From contig JALHMS010000025.1 in the NCBI GenBank assembly GCA_022843925.1, forward strand, positions 1-64,000: a DNA stretch of 64,000 nucleotides. The letters run 5' to 3'. Below, piece after piece: positions 1 through 9,700 of this stretch. A program made the translations under genes and the position numbers. This DNA is from Burkholderiales bacterium. GTDB taxonomy: Bacteria; Pseudomonadota; Gammaproteobacteria; Burkholderiales; Ga0077523. Position 1 is the first letter of the stretch. Every line of letters begins with the position of its first letter. The notes under the pieces were generated by a model. That model had not been told where the DNA came from. It saw only the letters and a program-made list of their open reading frames with translations, and ran no database searches.

Positions 1-555
1 GGCGAACACCTCTTCGACCTCGCAGCGCTGATCCCCAACGAACGCGGCGACGTCCTCGAAGGCATCGGCCGCTTCGACCCGCCCACGACCCCGCTCGACG
101 CCGACGGCCAGGGCGTCCCCTACGCCACCTACGCCTTCGCCGCGCAGATGGCCGAGGTCGAAGTCGACCTGGACCTCGGCACCACGCGCGTCACGCGCAT
201 CGTCGCCGCCCACGACGTCGGCCGATCGCTCAACCCGCAACAGGTGGAAGGCCAGATCCACGGCGGCATCGCCCAGGGCCTCGGCCTCGCGCTGATGGAG
301 GAATACCGCGCCGGCCGCACCGAGAACCTGCACGACTACCTGATCCCGACCATCGGCGACATCCCGCCCATCGAAACCATCCTGATCGAAGACCGCGAGC
401 CCCTCGGCCCCGGCGGCGCGAAAGGCGTGGGCGAACCCGCGCTGATCCCGACGCCGCCCGCGATCCTCGGCGCCATCCGCCACGCGACGGGCGTGCGGAT
501 GGACGAGGTGCCGGTGTTGCCGCATCGGTTGAGGGCGAGGTTGCGGGGGGAGTGA
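1..555 (+). CDS. Xanthine dehydrogenase family molybdopterin-binding subunit, C-terminal part
   Basis: Only the last 184 codons are in the window; the gene enters from the left edge in frame 1 and stops at 553-555. The segment has the family's C-terminal signature: VAAHDVGRSLNPQQVEGQ, then GGIAQGLGLALMEEY, then GAKGVGEPAL. The Glu of GVGE (codon 433-435) corresponds to the catalytic base of molybdenum hydroxylases, which add oxygen from water to N-heterocycles, purines or aldehydes. The substrate cannot be told from this fragment. A 6-hydroxynicotinate-reductase-like gene lies 2 kb downstream on the same strand, which suggests N-heterocycle catabolism. The last codons are repeated in diverged form near 1698. 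Confidence 0.9.
   Translation, partial: GEHLFDLAALIPNERGDVLEGIGRFDPPTTPLDADGQGVPYATYAFAAQMAEVEVDLDLGTTRVTRIVAAHDVGRSLNPQQVEGQIHGGIAQGLGLALMEEYRAGRTENLHDYLIPTIGDIPPIETILIEDREPLGPGGAKGVGEPALIPTPPAILGAIRHATGVRMDEVPVLPHRLRARLRGE
497..551 (+). repeat. Copy A of a duplicated dehydrogenase 3' end
   Basis: The last ~18 codons of the molybdopterin subunit gene (encoding MDEVPVLPHRLR...). A diverged second copy lies at 1698-1746, so the two copies bracket the DUF4160/DUF2442/higBA patch. Confidence 0.75.
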
Positions 556-627
556 GGCCCGAATATCGGTGGGCGTGCGACGTCAGCCCGCGCGACAATC
601 GGGTTCGTCGGGCGTTGGGAGCGGAAA

Positions 628-888
628 GTGCCTGAGTTGAGCCGGTTCTTCGGGATCATCGTTGCCATGTACTACAACGACCACTCGCCACCGCACTTCC
701 ACGCCAAGTACGGCGGGAGACAGGCATCGATCCGAATCGACAGCGGCGAGATCCTGGAGGGTTCCCTCACGCCGCGGGCGCTCCGTCTGGTGGACGAATG
801 GCGCACCCTTCATCAGTCCGAACTTCTCGACGACTGGCATCGCGCCCAAGCGCGACAGCCGCTCAACCGCATCGAACCTTTGGAGTAA
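628..888 (+). CDS. DUF4160 family protein
   Basis: An 86-residue protein from a GTG start at 628. It has the DUF4160 pattern: FFGIIVAMYYNDHSPPHFHA (residues ~6-25) followed by a GGRQASIRIDSGEILEGSL segment. Members are small proteins usually encoded directly before a DUF2442 gene, as here (5 nt apart). Such pairs are often found with toxin-antitoxin genes, and a degenerate higBA locus follows. Their biochemical function is not established. The family assignment is from motif recognition; the link to toxin-antitoxin biology is from context only. Confidence 0.85.
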   Translation: MPELSRFFGIIVAMYYNDHSPPHFHAKYGGRQASIRIDSGEILEGSLTPRALRLVDEWRTLHQSELLDDWHRAQARQPLNRIEPLE

Positions 889-893
889 CCGCG

Positions 894-1169
894 ATGATCC
901 CCAAGGTTGTCGAAGTCAAGCCGCTCGATGGGTACCGACTCTGGATTCGTTTCGACGACGGTACGGCAGGGATAGTCGAGCTTGCTGCCGAACTGTGGGG
1001 TCCCATGTTCGAACCGCTCAAGGACACCGCGTTCTTCGCGAAAGCGGCGGTCGATCCCGAACTCGAAACGGTCACTTGGCCGAACGGTGCGGATCTCGCG
1101 CCCGAGTTTCTATACCGAGCCACCCGACAGGGCGTTCCGGCGGACGCGCAGCAAGCAGCGCGTAGCTGA
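894..1169 (+). CDS. DUF2442 domain-containing protein
   Basis: A 91-residue protein starting 5 nt after the DUF4160 stop. It shows the DUF2442 layout: KVVEVKPLDGYRLWIRFDDG, an acidic strand, LKDTAFFAKAAVDPELETVTWPNGADLAPEFLY. It ends at 1169, where a fragment of a HigB-like toxin reads on in another frame. The C-terminal residues after PEFLYRATRQG are probably not part of the conserved domain. Function is unknown; the tandem arrangement with DUF4160 is common. Confidence 0.85.
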   Translation: MIPKVVEVKPLDGYRLWIRFDDGTAGIVELAAELWGPMFEPLKDTAFFAKAAVDPELETVTWPNGADLAPEFLYRATRQGVPADAQQAARS

Positions 1170-1313
1170 ACGCTGCCGCTCGGCGAACTGGCACGAACTC
1201 CGCAACGAGAGAAAATGCGCATGGTCGGTGACCGTGAACGGAAGCTGGAGAGCGACTTTCTCGTTCGAACGGAAGGACGCCACCGATGTGAATCGGGAAG
1301 ACGATCACCATGA
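1165..1313 (+). pseudogene. HigB/RelE-type toxin remnant (C-terminal part only)
   Basis: Reading from 1165 in the frame that starts GCT GAA CGC gives RSANWHELRNERKCAWSV, then TVNGSWRATFSFERKDATDV, then NREDDHH. This resembles the HigB C-terminus, where a basic LKGDRKGQWSIRVNDQWR-like strand precedes a D-V-E-I-x-D-Y-H end. The N-terminal half is missing; upstream is the tail of the DUF2442 gene. The frame runs past the expected stop into higA. In intact loci the higB stop sits just at the higA start, so a small frame change is also likely. The toxin is therefore inferred to be inactive. Confidence 0.6.
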
Positions 1314-1606
1314 GCACCCGCTTGCGCATGCACAACCCTCCGCATCCAGGAGAGATCCTCCGCCAGCTTTGCATCGAACCGCTCGGTCTCACCGTGACTG
1401 CCGCGACCGAGGGCTTGGGCATCAGTCGGAAGACGCTATCCGCCATCCTGAATGGCCGTGCGTCTGTGTCGCCGGAAATGGCTGTCCGTCTGTCATTGGC
1501 GTTTGGCTCTTCGGCGGGAAGCTGGCTCAATTACCAGCGTGTCTGCGATCTCGGCCAAGTCTGGAAGAGGCGCAAGAACTTGCGGGTGGTGAAGTTCGCC
1601 GCGTGA
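1310..1606 (+). CDS. higA: HigA-family addiction module antitoxin
   Basis: A 98-residue XRE-type helix-turn-helix protein. [20 protein letters not shown] is the N-terminal signature of HigA antitoxins; [20 protein letters not shown] is the DNA-binding HTH, and [13 protein letters not shown] follows. The ATG at 1310 gives [11 protein letters not shown]; the Met at 1328 is an equally possible start. HigA normally neutralises HigB and represses the pair's promoter. Here the neighbouring higB is only a fragment, so this looks like an orphan antitoxin retained after toxin loss. Confidence 0.85.
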   Translation: MSTRLRMHNPPHPGEILRQLCIEPLGLTVTAATEGLGISRKTLSAILNGRASVSPEMAVRLSLAFGSSAGSWLNYQRVCDLGQVWKRRKNLRVVKFAA

Positions 1607-1697
1607 ACGAGGAGGCGTCCAACTCAGCGGTCAACCGGATAGCCGAGCAGCGGCCTTGTCACCGTTGCTCGGTCCCATACGTCTTGCGAGCGGCGTA

Positions 1698-1746
1698 AGG
1701 ATGGAAGAGGTGCCGGTTTTGCCGCATCGGTTGCGGGGCGGGTTAG
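1698..1746 (+). repeat. Copy B of the dehydrogenase 3' end
   Basis: This stretch matches 497-551 with scattered mismatches and still encodes MEEVPVLPHRLRGGLG in the same sense as copy A (MDEVPVLPHRLRARLRGE). No dehydrogenase coding sequence precedes it. It is a relic of the gene end or of a paralogue, and marks the right border of the accessory patch. Confidence 0.7.
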
Positions 1747-1798
1747 GCGTCACCACGGTCATGCGTCGCTTCATCTCCAATCACTGCACACCTCGACG

Positions 1799-2566
1799 AT
1801 GCACACATACCTGACCACTAGTTTTGCCGTCCCTTTCATCATCGCCGTTGTCCTCTACATAATTGTAGACAGCGCGGGATCTCCGATTGCACTCCCGATT
1901 TGCAGTGAATCGGCGGCTGCCTGGGTACAAGCAATCGGATCAGTAGCGGCGATCGGTGCATCGGTATGGATTGTTCAAAGGCAACACTTGCTAGATCAAC
2001 GTGAGGCAAAAGAGCAGCTCACCGAAGCCAGGGTCGAGCTCATCAACGGAGGGTTACTTGTCCTGAAGTCGCAACTTGAAGCGGCATCCTCGTTCCACCG
2101 CCAGTTGCTTGCGGACGTACGCGACCATCCCCATCGACATCTGGTTCTGCGGGCCGCCCAACAACAGTCGGTTCAGCATCTAGTCCTCGATCAGAAGGCG
2201 TTTGCATTTCTTCTCGGTACTCCGGCGCAAGATGCCTTCATGAAGATGCTGCTGGCCCACAACACGTTCCATACAGCAATGCAGATCGCAAACGATCGGA
2301 GTGCGCTGCATAGCTCACAGTTTCAGCCCCGTCTTGAAGAGAGCGAACTCGACTTGGAGAAGGGCGCCACCGCAGCCAAAGTTGCTGCCGCCGTCGGAAA
2401 GCGCATCGACTACACACTTAAGCAGCTGACGGACGATCTCTACTCCATGATCGAATCTGCGATGTCTCAACTTTCAGAGGTTGGAGCGGCTGCGCCAATC
2501 GCTCTACGTGCACTGTATCCAGGTCGCCGAATCATTGGATTTGGAGTACCACTGCACGTGCAGTAA
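1799..2566 (+). CDS. Membrane-anchored protein of unknown function
   Basis: A 255-residue protein that I do not recognise. A hydrophobic segment spans residues ~7-24 and a second ~43-60 (AAWVQAIGSVAAIGASVWIV), a pattern typical of proteins anchored by an N-terminal hairpin with a cytosolic tail. The rest is mostly helical and polar, with likely coiled-coil stretches (RQHLLDQREAKEQLTEARVE and a long QLEAASSFHRQLLADV helix). Codon use is more A/T-rich than the flanking dehydrogenase and reductase genes. It is monocistronic, 233 nt upstream of nothing recognisable on its left and 47 nt before the reductase-like gene. It probably arrived with the accessory patch. Confidence 0.75.
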   Translation: MHTYLTTSFAVPFIIAVVLYIIVDSAGSPIALPICSESAAAWVQAIGSVAAIGASVWIVQRQHLLDQREAKEQLTEARVELINGGLLVLKSQLEAASSFHRQLLADVRDHPHRHLVLRAAQQQSVQHLVLDQKAFAFLLGTPAQDAFMKMLLAHNTFHTAMQIANDRSALHSSQFQPRLEESELDLEKGATAAKVAAAVGKRIDYTLKQLTDDLYSMIESAMSQLSEVGAAAPIALRALYPGRRIIGFGVPLHVQ

Positions 2567-2613
2567 GTGACGCGCGACCCTGACCTGCCCTCGCCCCCAC
2601 ACCTTTCGAAGCC

Positions 2614-4101
2614 ATGCGCGAAGACACCAACCCCGAATCCGCCGACACCCTCGACACTCCGGTGCCCGCCGGCAACGTGCGCTGCGATGCCTGCCCCGTG
2701 CTCTGCATCATCCGCCCCGGCAAGACCGGCGCGTGTGATCGCTACGCGAACGTCGACGGCAATCTCGCCCGCGTCGACCCGCTGGTGATCGCGCAGCGCG
2801 TCGAAGGCAACGGCGGTGCCGTTGTGCGCTTCCTCGACCGTGCCGACGAATGGCGTGGCGAAGTGCTCGCCGACGCGCCGGTCTTCGTGACCGGCGTCGG
2901 CGCCGGCACCACGTACCCCGACTACAAGCCTGCGCCTTTCATCGTGTCGAGCCAGCACGATGGGGTCGACATGGTCACCGTCGTCACCGAAGGCATCTTC
3001 AGCTACTGCGGCGCGAAGGTGAAGATCGACACCGACCGCTACCTCGGCCCCGAGCAAGCCGCGATCCGCGTGGATGGGGAACAGGTGGGGCACGTCACCA
3101 CCGCGGAGTACGGCTCGCAGATGCTGGCGCTGGGTGGCGTGCGCCATCTCACCGGCGGCACCAAGCGCGAGGGCCGCATCGCGTGCGACGTGCTGGAAAA
3201 GCTCTGCAACCGAGAGGCCGTGGAACTCGTCATCGACGGCGGTTCGCGCGTCGTCGTGCAGTCGGGCATGCCGCCCATCGTCGACGGCGAGCGCGAAGAC
3301 CGCATGCGCGTCGGCTGCGGCTCGGCCACCATCGGTATGTTCGCGCAGCAGTGGTTGGGCCACGCCGACGAGGTGATCGTCGTCGACGACCACATCACCG
3401 GCGTGCTCTCGGAACACCAGGCCGGCCGCTTCCTCGCGATGCGCCCGGCCGGCATCAAGGTCCGCGGCCGCAAGTCCACGCCGGGCCGCTACTTCCGCGT
3501 GGCGGAGCCGGGCTCGGGCTGGGGCGGCACCAACGTCACCGACCCGCTGGAGATCATCGAGCACATCGACCCCGCCACCGCGTGGCCGGGGCTCACGCTG
3601 CTGATGGTCTCCACCACTGGCGAGCAGGCTGCGTGGTTCGTCCTCGACGAAGCCCTCCGCCCCCAACCCGCCCCGCTGCCCGACGCCATCGCGAAGGCCG
3701 TGGCGCGCATCGCCGAGAACTGCGAACCCGCGCTGTGCACCGTGCTCTTTATGGGCGGCGCCGGCGGCAGCCTGCGCTCCGGCGTCACCGAGAACCCCGT
3801 GCAGCTCACGCGCTCGGTGAAGGACACCCTCACCCGCGTGACCTGCGGCGGCGCCCCCGTCTACGTCTGGCCGGGCGGCGGCATCACGATCCTCGTCGAC
3901 GTCGCCGCGATGCCCGCGAAGTCCTTCGGCTCGGTGCCGACGCCGGCGCTCGTTGTCCCGATCGAATTCACGATGCGCCTGGACCACTACGCGCAACTGG
4001 GCGGCCACATGGGCAGCGTCGTGAAACTGGAAGACGTGCTCGCGCGCGACCGGCGCATCGGGACGGACTGGGTGGCGGGGAATCCGTGGCCGTTCGGGTG
4101 A
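2614..4101 (+). CDS. 6-hydroxynicotinate reductase-like iron-sulfur protein
   Basis: A 495-residue protein resembling the 6-hydroxynicotinate reductase (Hnr) family known from anaerobic nicotinate degradation, where it reduces 6-hydroxynicotinate to the tetrahydro product. A compact Cys cluster lies at the N-terminus (C24, C27, C31, C41 in CDACPVLCIIRPGKTGAC), fitting an Fe-S site. Later features are VTEGIFSYCGAKVKIDTDRY, GGTKREGRIACDVLEKLC and a Gly-rich end (TCGGAPVYVWPGGGITILVD). Many relatives in aerobic proteobacteria lie beside xanthine-dehydrogenase-type hydroxylase genes; here such a gene lies upstream but is separated by an accessory patch. The exact substrate is uncertain. There is no strong Shine-Dalgarno. 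Confidence 0.7.
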   Translation: MREDTNPESADTLDTPVPAGNVRCDACPVLCIIRPGKTGACDRYANVDGNLARVDPLVIAQRVEGNGGAVVRFLDRADEWRGEVLADAPVFVTGVGAGTTYPDYKPAPFIVSSQHDGVDMVTVVTEGIFSYCGAKVKIDTDRYLGPEQAAIRVDGEQVGHVTTAEYGSQMLALGGVRHLTGGTKREGRIACDVLEKLCNREAVELVIDGGSRVVVQSGMPPIVDGEREDRMRVGCGSATIGMFAQQWLGHADEVIVVDDHITGVLSEHQAGRFLAMRPAGIKVRGRKSTPGRYFRVAEPGSGWGGTNVTDPLEIIEHIDPATAWPGLTLLMVSTTGEQAAWFVLDEALRPQPAPLPDAIAKAVARIAENCEPALCTVLFMGGAGGSLRSGVTENPVQLTRSVKDTLTRVTCGGAPVYVWPGGGITILVDVAAMPAKSFGSVPTPALVVPIEFTMRLDHYAQLGGHMGSVVKLEDVLARDRRIGTDWVAGNPWPFG

Positions 4102-4298
4102 CGGTGCAACGCAGACCCTCCGGCAATGAGCATTCCGTCGACCATCTCGGGTGGATGTGCAATGCACCGCAAGGGCTGGCAATTCCACCTCTCGGGCCGA
4201 TTGCCTGCGTGGAGTAGCAACAGAGGCGTGCTCCTTGTGCAGCGCCCGTGCGTGCGCCTCTGGATGCGCCACCAACCGTTGGAACAGGTGATGCCGTT

Positions 4299-5090
4299 GT
4301 AGGAGCGGGCCATGCCCGCGAAGGCGATTGTTCCGGGTGAGGCGATTCCTGGCATCCAACGCTTTCGCGGCCATGGGCCGCTCTCCTACAGGGCCATGGG
4401 CCCTTCCTACAGCGGTGGTGGATGCGCCACCGACCTTGGGAACGGGCGATGCCTTTGTAGGAGCGGGCCATGCCCGCGAAGGCGATTGTTCCGGTTGGGG
4501 CGATTCCTGGCATCCATCGCTTTCGCGGCCATGGGCCGCTCCTACAAGGCCATGGGCCCTTCCTACAGCGGTGGTGGATGCGCCACCGACCTTGGGAACG
4601 GGCGATGCGTTTGTAGGAGCGGGCCATGCGCGCGAAGGCGATTGTTCCGGTTGGGGCGATTCCTGGCATCCATCGCTTTCGCGGCCATGGGCCGCTCCTA
4701 CAGGGCCATGGGCCGCTCTTACAAGGCCATGGGCCCTTCCTACGGCGGTGGTGGATGCGCCGCCGACCTTGGGAACGGGCGATGCCTTTGTAGGAGCGGG
4801 CCATGCCCGCGAGAGCGATTGTTCCGGGTGAGGCGATTCCTGGCATCCAACGCTTTCGCGGCCATGGGCCGCTCCTTTAAGGCCATGGGCTGCTCCTACC
4901 AGGCCATGGGCCCCTCCTACAGCGGTGGTGGATGCGCCACCGACCTTGGGAACGGGCGATGGCTTTGTAGGAGCGGGCCATGCCCGCGAGAGCGATTGTT
5001 CCGGGTGAGGCGATTCCTGGCATCCAACGCTGTCGCGGCCATGGGCCGCTCCTACAAGGCCATGGGTCCCTCCTACCGGGGCATGCCCCC
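4299..5090. repeat. Five-copy tandem array of a palindromic intergenic repeat
   Basis: Copies begin with TGTAGGAGCGGGCCATGC at 4299, 4456, 4612, 4789 and 4966, so the unit is 157, 156, 177 and 177 bp. Each unit has an inner conserved part (GATTGTTCC, then GGCGATTCCTGGCATCCA) and ends with one to three copies of GGCCATGGGCCGCTCCTACA, the near inverse complement of the head, so each can fold into a long hairpin. The ~177-bp copies differ by an extra GGCCATGGG-type module. TGTAGGAGCGG-type elements are common extragenic repeats in several gamma-proteobacteria. The array lies between a plus-strand and a minus-strand gene that converge on it. The flanks 4102-4298 and 5091-5301 show no gene. Confidence 0.9.
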
Positions 5091-5301
5091 CCCTCCAACA
5101 AGCAGATCACCACGGATAGTTCCTCGCGCTCCTGCAGCAGCGGGTCGTGCCTGCGAAAGTGCCATTTCCCATCGATGCGCTTCCTCGCATCCACGGATTG
5201 CCAGGCACACACCTGGCGCCTCAGTGCGCGCGCCAAGGCGCGGCTTCCGCCCCGCCAGCGCAGCAGCTGGCGGGCCTGGCTCTTGGCGGTCCGCCCGCCG
5301 A

Positions 5302-6684
5302 TCAGGGCTCCCGACCCGCCTCGCGCCACGTCTTCGCGACGGGGGCTATGAGCGTCTCCAAGACCGTGCGCGTCCCGAGATGCACCTCGGCAGACACGAG
5401 CATCCCGGAGATCACCGGTAGGCGCTCGCCGGCGTGCTCCAGGGCGTCGCTGTCGAGCGCCACGAACGCGCGGTAGCCACCCGGTGTCGCGCCGCGCGCA
5501 GCATCGGCGGAGGCGTCACTGCCGGCCGATGCATCCGGTCCGACATGGCGGATCGTCCCGCCCAGCGTGCCGTGATGCTGGAATCCGTAGGCTGCCAACT
5601 TGAGCCGCACGGGTTGCCCTACGCGGACGCGCCCGGCGTCGAAGTCCTCGACGCGCACCTCCGCTTCGAGCGGTGCGTCGGTCGGCACGACGGACATCAG
5701 CATCGTCCCCGGCTGCACGACCGCGCCCAGCGTATGGGTCGCGAGATCCTTCACGATGCCGGCACGGGGCGCCAACAGATCGAGAGACGCTCGGCGGACT
5801 GCGAGCTTGCGATGCTCGGCATCGAGGCGCTCGGCCTCGGCAAGGGCTTCACTTCGCTCGCGCAGCAGTTGTTGCCGATGGTCCGCCTCGCGTTGCGCCA
5901 GGCGCGCCCGGGCCTGGGAAAGCACTGCCTCCGCAGAACCGACCGCGGCTTTCAGGGCGACGGACTCGCCCTCGCTTTCCAGCAGTAGTCGCTTTCGCTC
6001 CTGCGCCTGAAGGCGACCGGCAAACCCTTCCTGCACCAGTTGCGCCCAGGCCTCCGCCTGCTCGCGCAACAGGGGGGTGGTTCCTGCCACGCGCGCCAGT
6101 TGGGCTCTGGCCGCAGCGAGGTCTCCATCGGCGCGCGCGACGGCAGCCCGCTCCGCCCGAAGCTCCTCCGCGACCGCGGCGCGACGGGACTCGAAACGGG
6201 CGATCGCCTGCGCTGTGAGGGCCGGCTGCTCTCCTTCGACGATGAGCTGGCGATCCCCGCGGATCTCGGCGTCGAGACGTCGCACATCGAGTCGACGCTC
6301 TGCGAGTCGATGGCGGATCTGGTCAGCATCGGTGTCGGAGATCCGCGCGTCGAGGCGCGCAAGTACCTGACCTTCGCGCACGAGATCACCTTCCCGCACC
6401 AGAAGCTCCCGCACGACACCGCCCTCCGCGGGCTGCAGGATCTGCACGAATGCGGAGGACACGACGCGCCCGGGAGCCACGGCAACGACATCGATGCGCG
6501 CAACGGCAGCCCAGCCCAACAACACGACCACGAACCCCGCGGCAAGTCGACCCACGATCTGCGGCAGCGGTGACGGCGGGGTCCACTCCACCCGCAACAG
6601 CGACGGTGCGAAATCGAGCGCCTCCGCTCGCAGGTGTCCCGCGGCCGTTGTCTTCAAGAGCAACCTCCGGTCGGAAACCGACAT
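5302..6684 (-). CDS. HlyD-family type I secretion membrane fusion protein
   Basis: A 460-residue periplasmic adaptor that would link the inner-membrane ABC exporter to an outer-membrane TolC channel. It has a short cytosolic N-terminus, one transmembrane helix (residues ~45-63), a first lipoyl half (VAVAPGRVVSSAFVQILQPAEGG), a long Ala/Arg/Glu-rich coiled coil (~110-320), the second lipoyl half and the C-terminal HlyD signature region (PLEAEVRVEDFDAGRVRVGQ...). Start chosen at the ATG 22 nt after the RTX stop (MSVSDRR); a GTG at 6732 would add 16 residues overlapping the RTX gene. It is last in the operon. No TolC homologue is in the window. Confidence 0.9.
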   Translation of the reverse strand: MSVSDRRLLLKTTAAGHLRAEALDFAPSLLRVEWTPPSPLPQIVGRLAAGFVVVLLGWAAVARIDVVAVAPGRVVSSAFVQILQPAEGGVVRELLVREGDLVREGQVLARLDARISDTDADQIRHRLAERRLDVRRLDAEIRGDRQLIVEGEQPALTAQAIARFESRRAAVAEELRAERAAVARADGDLAAARAQLARVAGTTPLLREQAEAWAQLVQEGFAGRLQAQERKRLLLESEGESVALKAAVGSAEAVLSQARARLAQREADHRQQLLRERSEALAEAERLDAEHRKLAVRRASLDLLAPRAGIVKDLATHTLGAVVQPGTMLMSVVPTDAPLEAEVRVEDFDAGRVRVGQPVRLKLAAYGFQHHGTLGGTIRHVGPDASAGSDASADAARGATPGGYRAFVALDSDALEHAGERLPVISGMLVSAEVHLGTRTVLETLIAPVAKTWREAGREP

Positions 6685-6706
6685 GCGTCCACGCAATCGA
6701 CGAGGG

Positions 6707-9700
6707 TCAGGCCTGAACCCATGGGCCTTCACCCACCAGCGGCTTCAGGGGGCGGGGCGCGATGAAACCCTGCGGTTCGAGAGCGCCACGGGCTTGCGCA
6801 AGCGACAAGGCGCCGTCGGGCGCGCCCAGCCCGCCGAACCACCAGGCGAGTTCACCGCCGTAGGCCCGTTCGTCACTGCCGCCTTGATGAAACGCTGCAG
6901 CCGCGTCTGCAAGCGACCATCGGTCGAGGGTCGGCGTCTGCGCAAGCGCGCGGTCGAACGCGCCGACAGCCGCGCGAAGATCGAACCATTCGGCACGGGA
7001 ATCCTCGACGGGGGAGGCGATTCCCGCAGGCGCCCCCTCCGGCCGGAGAATCTGCAGCCGCGCCGCCGGGCGCGCCGCCGATGCCCGGTACCAGTCCACG
7101 AACGTGAGGCGATCCTGATCGCCGGTGTGCAGGACGAGATCGTTGCCCGCTCGCGACAGGCCGATGTCGCGAAGGAGGATCCCGCCACCCAGCGAGACGG
7201 TACCCAGCGCCCCACCGCTGCTCGACAGCCGGTCGGCGCCATCGCCGCGGTTGAAGGCGACGATGTCGCCCGCATCGAACCCGGCGATCGTGTCGTCACC
7301 CGGACCGCCCGCCAGGAAGTCCATCCCGGTGCCGCCCGCCAGCACGTCGGCACCGGCGCCGCCCAGCAGCATGTCCGCTCCGAAACCGCCGTCGATGGAG
7401 TCGTCGCCGCCGCGTCCGGAGAGAACATCGTCCCCGGCATCGCCGGTGAGTCGATCTGCTCGGGTACTCCCGCCGACGTAGTCCCTCCCCGGCCCGCCCG
7501 ACGCGGTGAGGGATCGGTCGGCACCCCGGATGACATCGTGCCCGCCATGACCGGCGATGGACTCCGTGGTCGACGCGGCGATGATGGTCTCGTCGTCGAG
7601 GGTGCCCGCATAGGTAGCGACACCGTCGGAGAGGGCGACGGTTAGCGCCCGGACGATGAACCTATCGATGGGCACCGGCGCGCCACCGCCGAACTGCAGG
7701 TACTCCAGTGGCACCGCGAATGCGCCGGTCTCGGGTGGCATTGCCGACAGCGGGACATCGACGCCCTGATTAGCGATCTCGGTACCCGATGCATCGACGA
7801 GCCGCACCTCGAGGACGGCGCCCTCGGCGAGCGGCTTCGCGCGAGCCGCGAGCCTCGACGGCAGTACCGTCACAGGCAGAAGGAGTCCGTCATACCCGCT
7901 GCTGTCGGAGATGACATCGACGCCGTCGAACGGCGAATAGCGATAGCGGTCGTCGCCGCCGCCACCGGAAAGGTGATCGTTTCCGCCGCCACCGCTGAGG
8001 ATGTCGTCGCCGTCCGTACCGATGAGCGTATCGACTCCAGCGCCACCGCGCATTTCGGCACCGACGAGGACCGAGAACCGGGACGTCACGGAAGCGCCGT
8101 ATGGATCGGTGGCACGGAGATCGAAGGCATGGCGACCCGCATCCGCGCCATTCGACGCAAGGCGAAGATGCCCGGTCTCCGCGTCGATCCGGATCCAGGC
8201 CGGTGGCGGGCCGCCTTCGGGGGTGAACAGTTCGAACGCCAGTGCATCGCCGTCGTCATCGACGAAGGCGCCGAGATCGAGCGTACGCGTCGGCGGGGAA
8301 AGCGGACCTGTCGCGACGTCGACGAGCGCGCGCTCGATTCGCGGCGCACGGTTGGCCGGCCTGACATCCAGGGTGATCGGTACCCGCGCAATAGCGTCCC
8401 TGAGATCGGTGCCCACGAGGAACACCTGGTGGGTACCGACGTGCCCCGCGTCGGGCTTCAAGACGACCTCGTAGACATGTCCCGACTGATGCGACCTCGA
8501 CACATGCCGCACCCAGTCGGGTGGTGGCGCATCGTACTCAGAGCGCAGCTCGAACCAGAGCGCATCGTTGGCATCGACCTCGCGAATGAGATCGTCGGGG
8601 ACGGTCCAGCGAAGCTCCTGGCCGGCATGTACGACGATCGGCGCGGGCGCCGGTCCGGCCACCGGGGCGGTGTTGGTCTGATCCGGGTGAAAGGGCGCAT
8701 CGATGCGATCGAGGAGATCCCGCTGCGACCAGATGGTGCCGTCGTCGAACACGACGCTGGCCAGCTGGTTCTCACCCGAATAGAACCACCCGTGGAACAC
8801 CACCCCGATGGTCGGACCGTCGTAGTGCACCGTGAGATCGAAGAAGTCCGTCCTGACGGCGATGTGCTCGGGACGAATGCCTGGTCCGAAGCGAAGAACG
8901 TCGCGGCCGTTCACGAGCTGAGTGCGATGATCGTCCTCCAGCGCATAGACGTCGTACTTCAGTGCCGCCGACGGCACATAGATGTTCCGTACATCACCGC
9001 CGGCGAAATGGAGCGCGCCGCCGTACACGCGTTCGTGGCGGAGGTCGATGATGCGGTCCATCCCGTCCCCGCGATTCACCTCGAAAACATCGGACCCGCC
9101 GCCCCCGTAGATGAGGTCACTCCCGGGCCCGCCGCGGAACACGTTGCCGCCATCCCACAGGGTTCCCACCCATCCACCGCCTTCGCCCAACGCGCTATAG
9201 ACGTAGTCGCCGCCGTAGAGTTGGTCGTGCCCGTGCCCGCCGATGAGGAGATCCCGACCGGCGCCGCCCACCAGGAGGTCGTTGCCGGGGCCGCCATCGA
9301 GGATGTCGTCCCCACCCTTGCCGGCAATCTGTTCGTCGCCGTCCCCGCCCAAGATCGTCTCGTCATCCGCCGAAGGGTCCAGCGCAGGCGGTGGCAGTAG
9401 GCGGAGGACGTCTTCGAAAGCGACTTCCGTTCCGTCGGCGAACCTGAAGAGGTCGATGCCGAGTGCGGCATTCGCATCGGCATGGGGTATCACGATATCG
9501 ACGCTGCCACCGATGCCGTCGGGCCCCGCAATGCCGGATCCCCACGAAACCTGAAGCACCGCATGCCGGGATTCGACGAAGTAACGATCAATCCAGATCC
9601 GAAGCGGAGCGTAGCGACGCGTATCCCAGGCGAACGTTAGGTCGGAGAGAGCCACGCCCACCGGAAACACGACCACATCCTCGGGCACCGCACCGGGAAG

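Noticed and set aside
2467-4374. A 635-codon minus-strand frame opposite the reductase-like gene
   Set aside because: Composition is His/Arg/Ala-rich as expected for antisense of a high-GC gene; the plus-strand product has recognisable Cys motifs.
4299-5090. The repeat array as a CRISPR
   Set aside because: Units are 156-177 bp and nearly identical throughout, with no short repeats alternating with unique spacers and no cas genes.
4312-5421. A 369-codon open frame on the plus strand across the repeat array
   Set aside because: Its translation simply repeats the array units (GAIVPGEAIPGIQ-like blocks) and the frame is open because unit lengths are near multiples of three. No start signal and no protein-like character.
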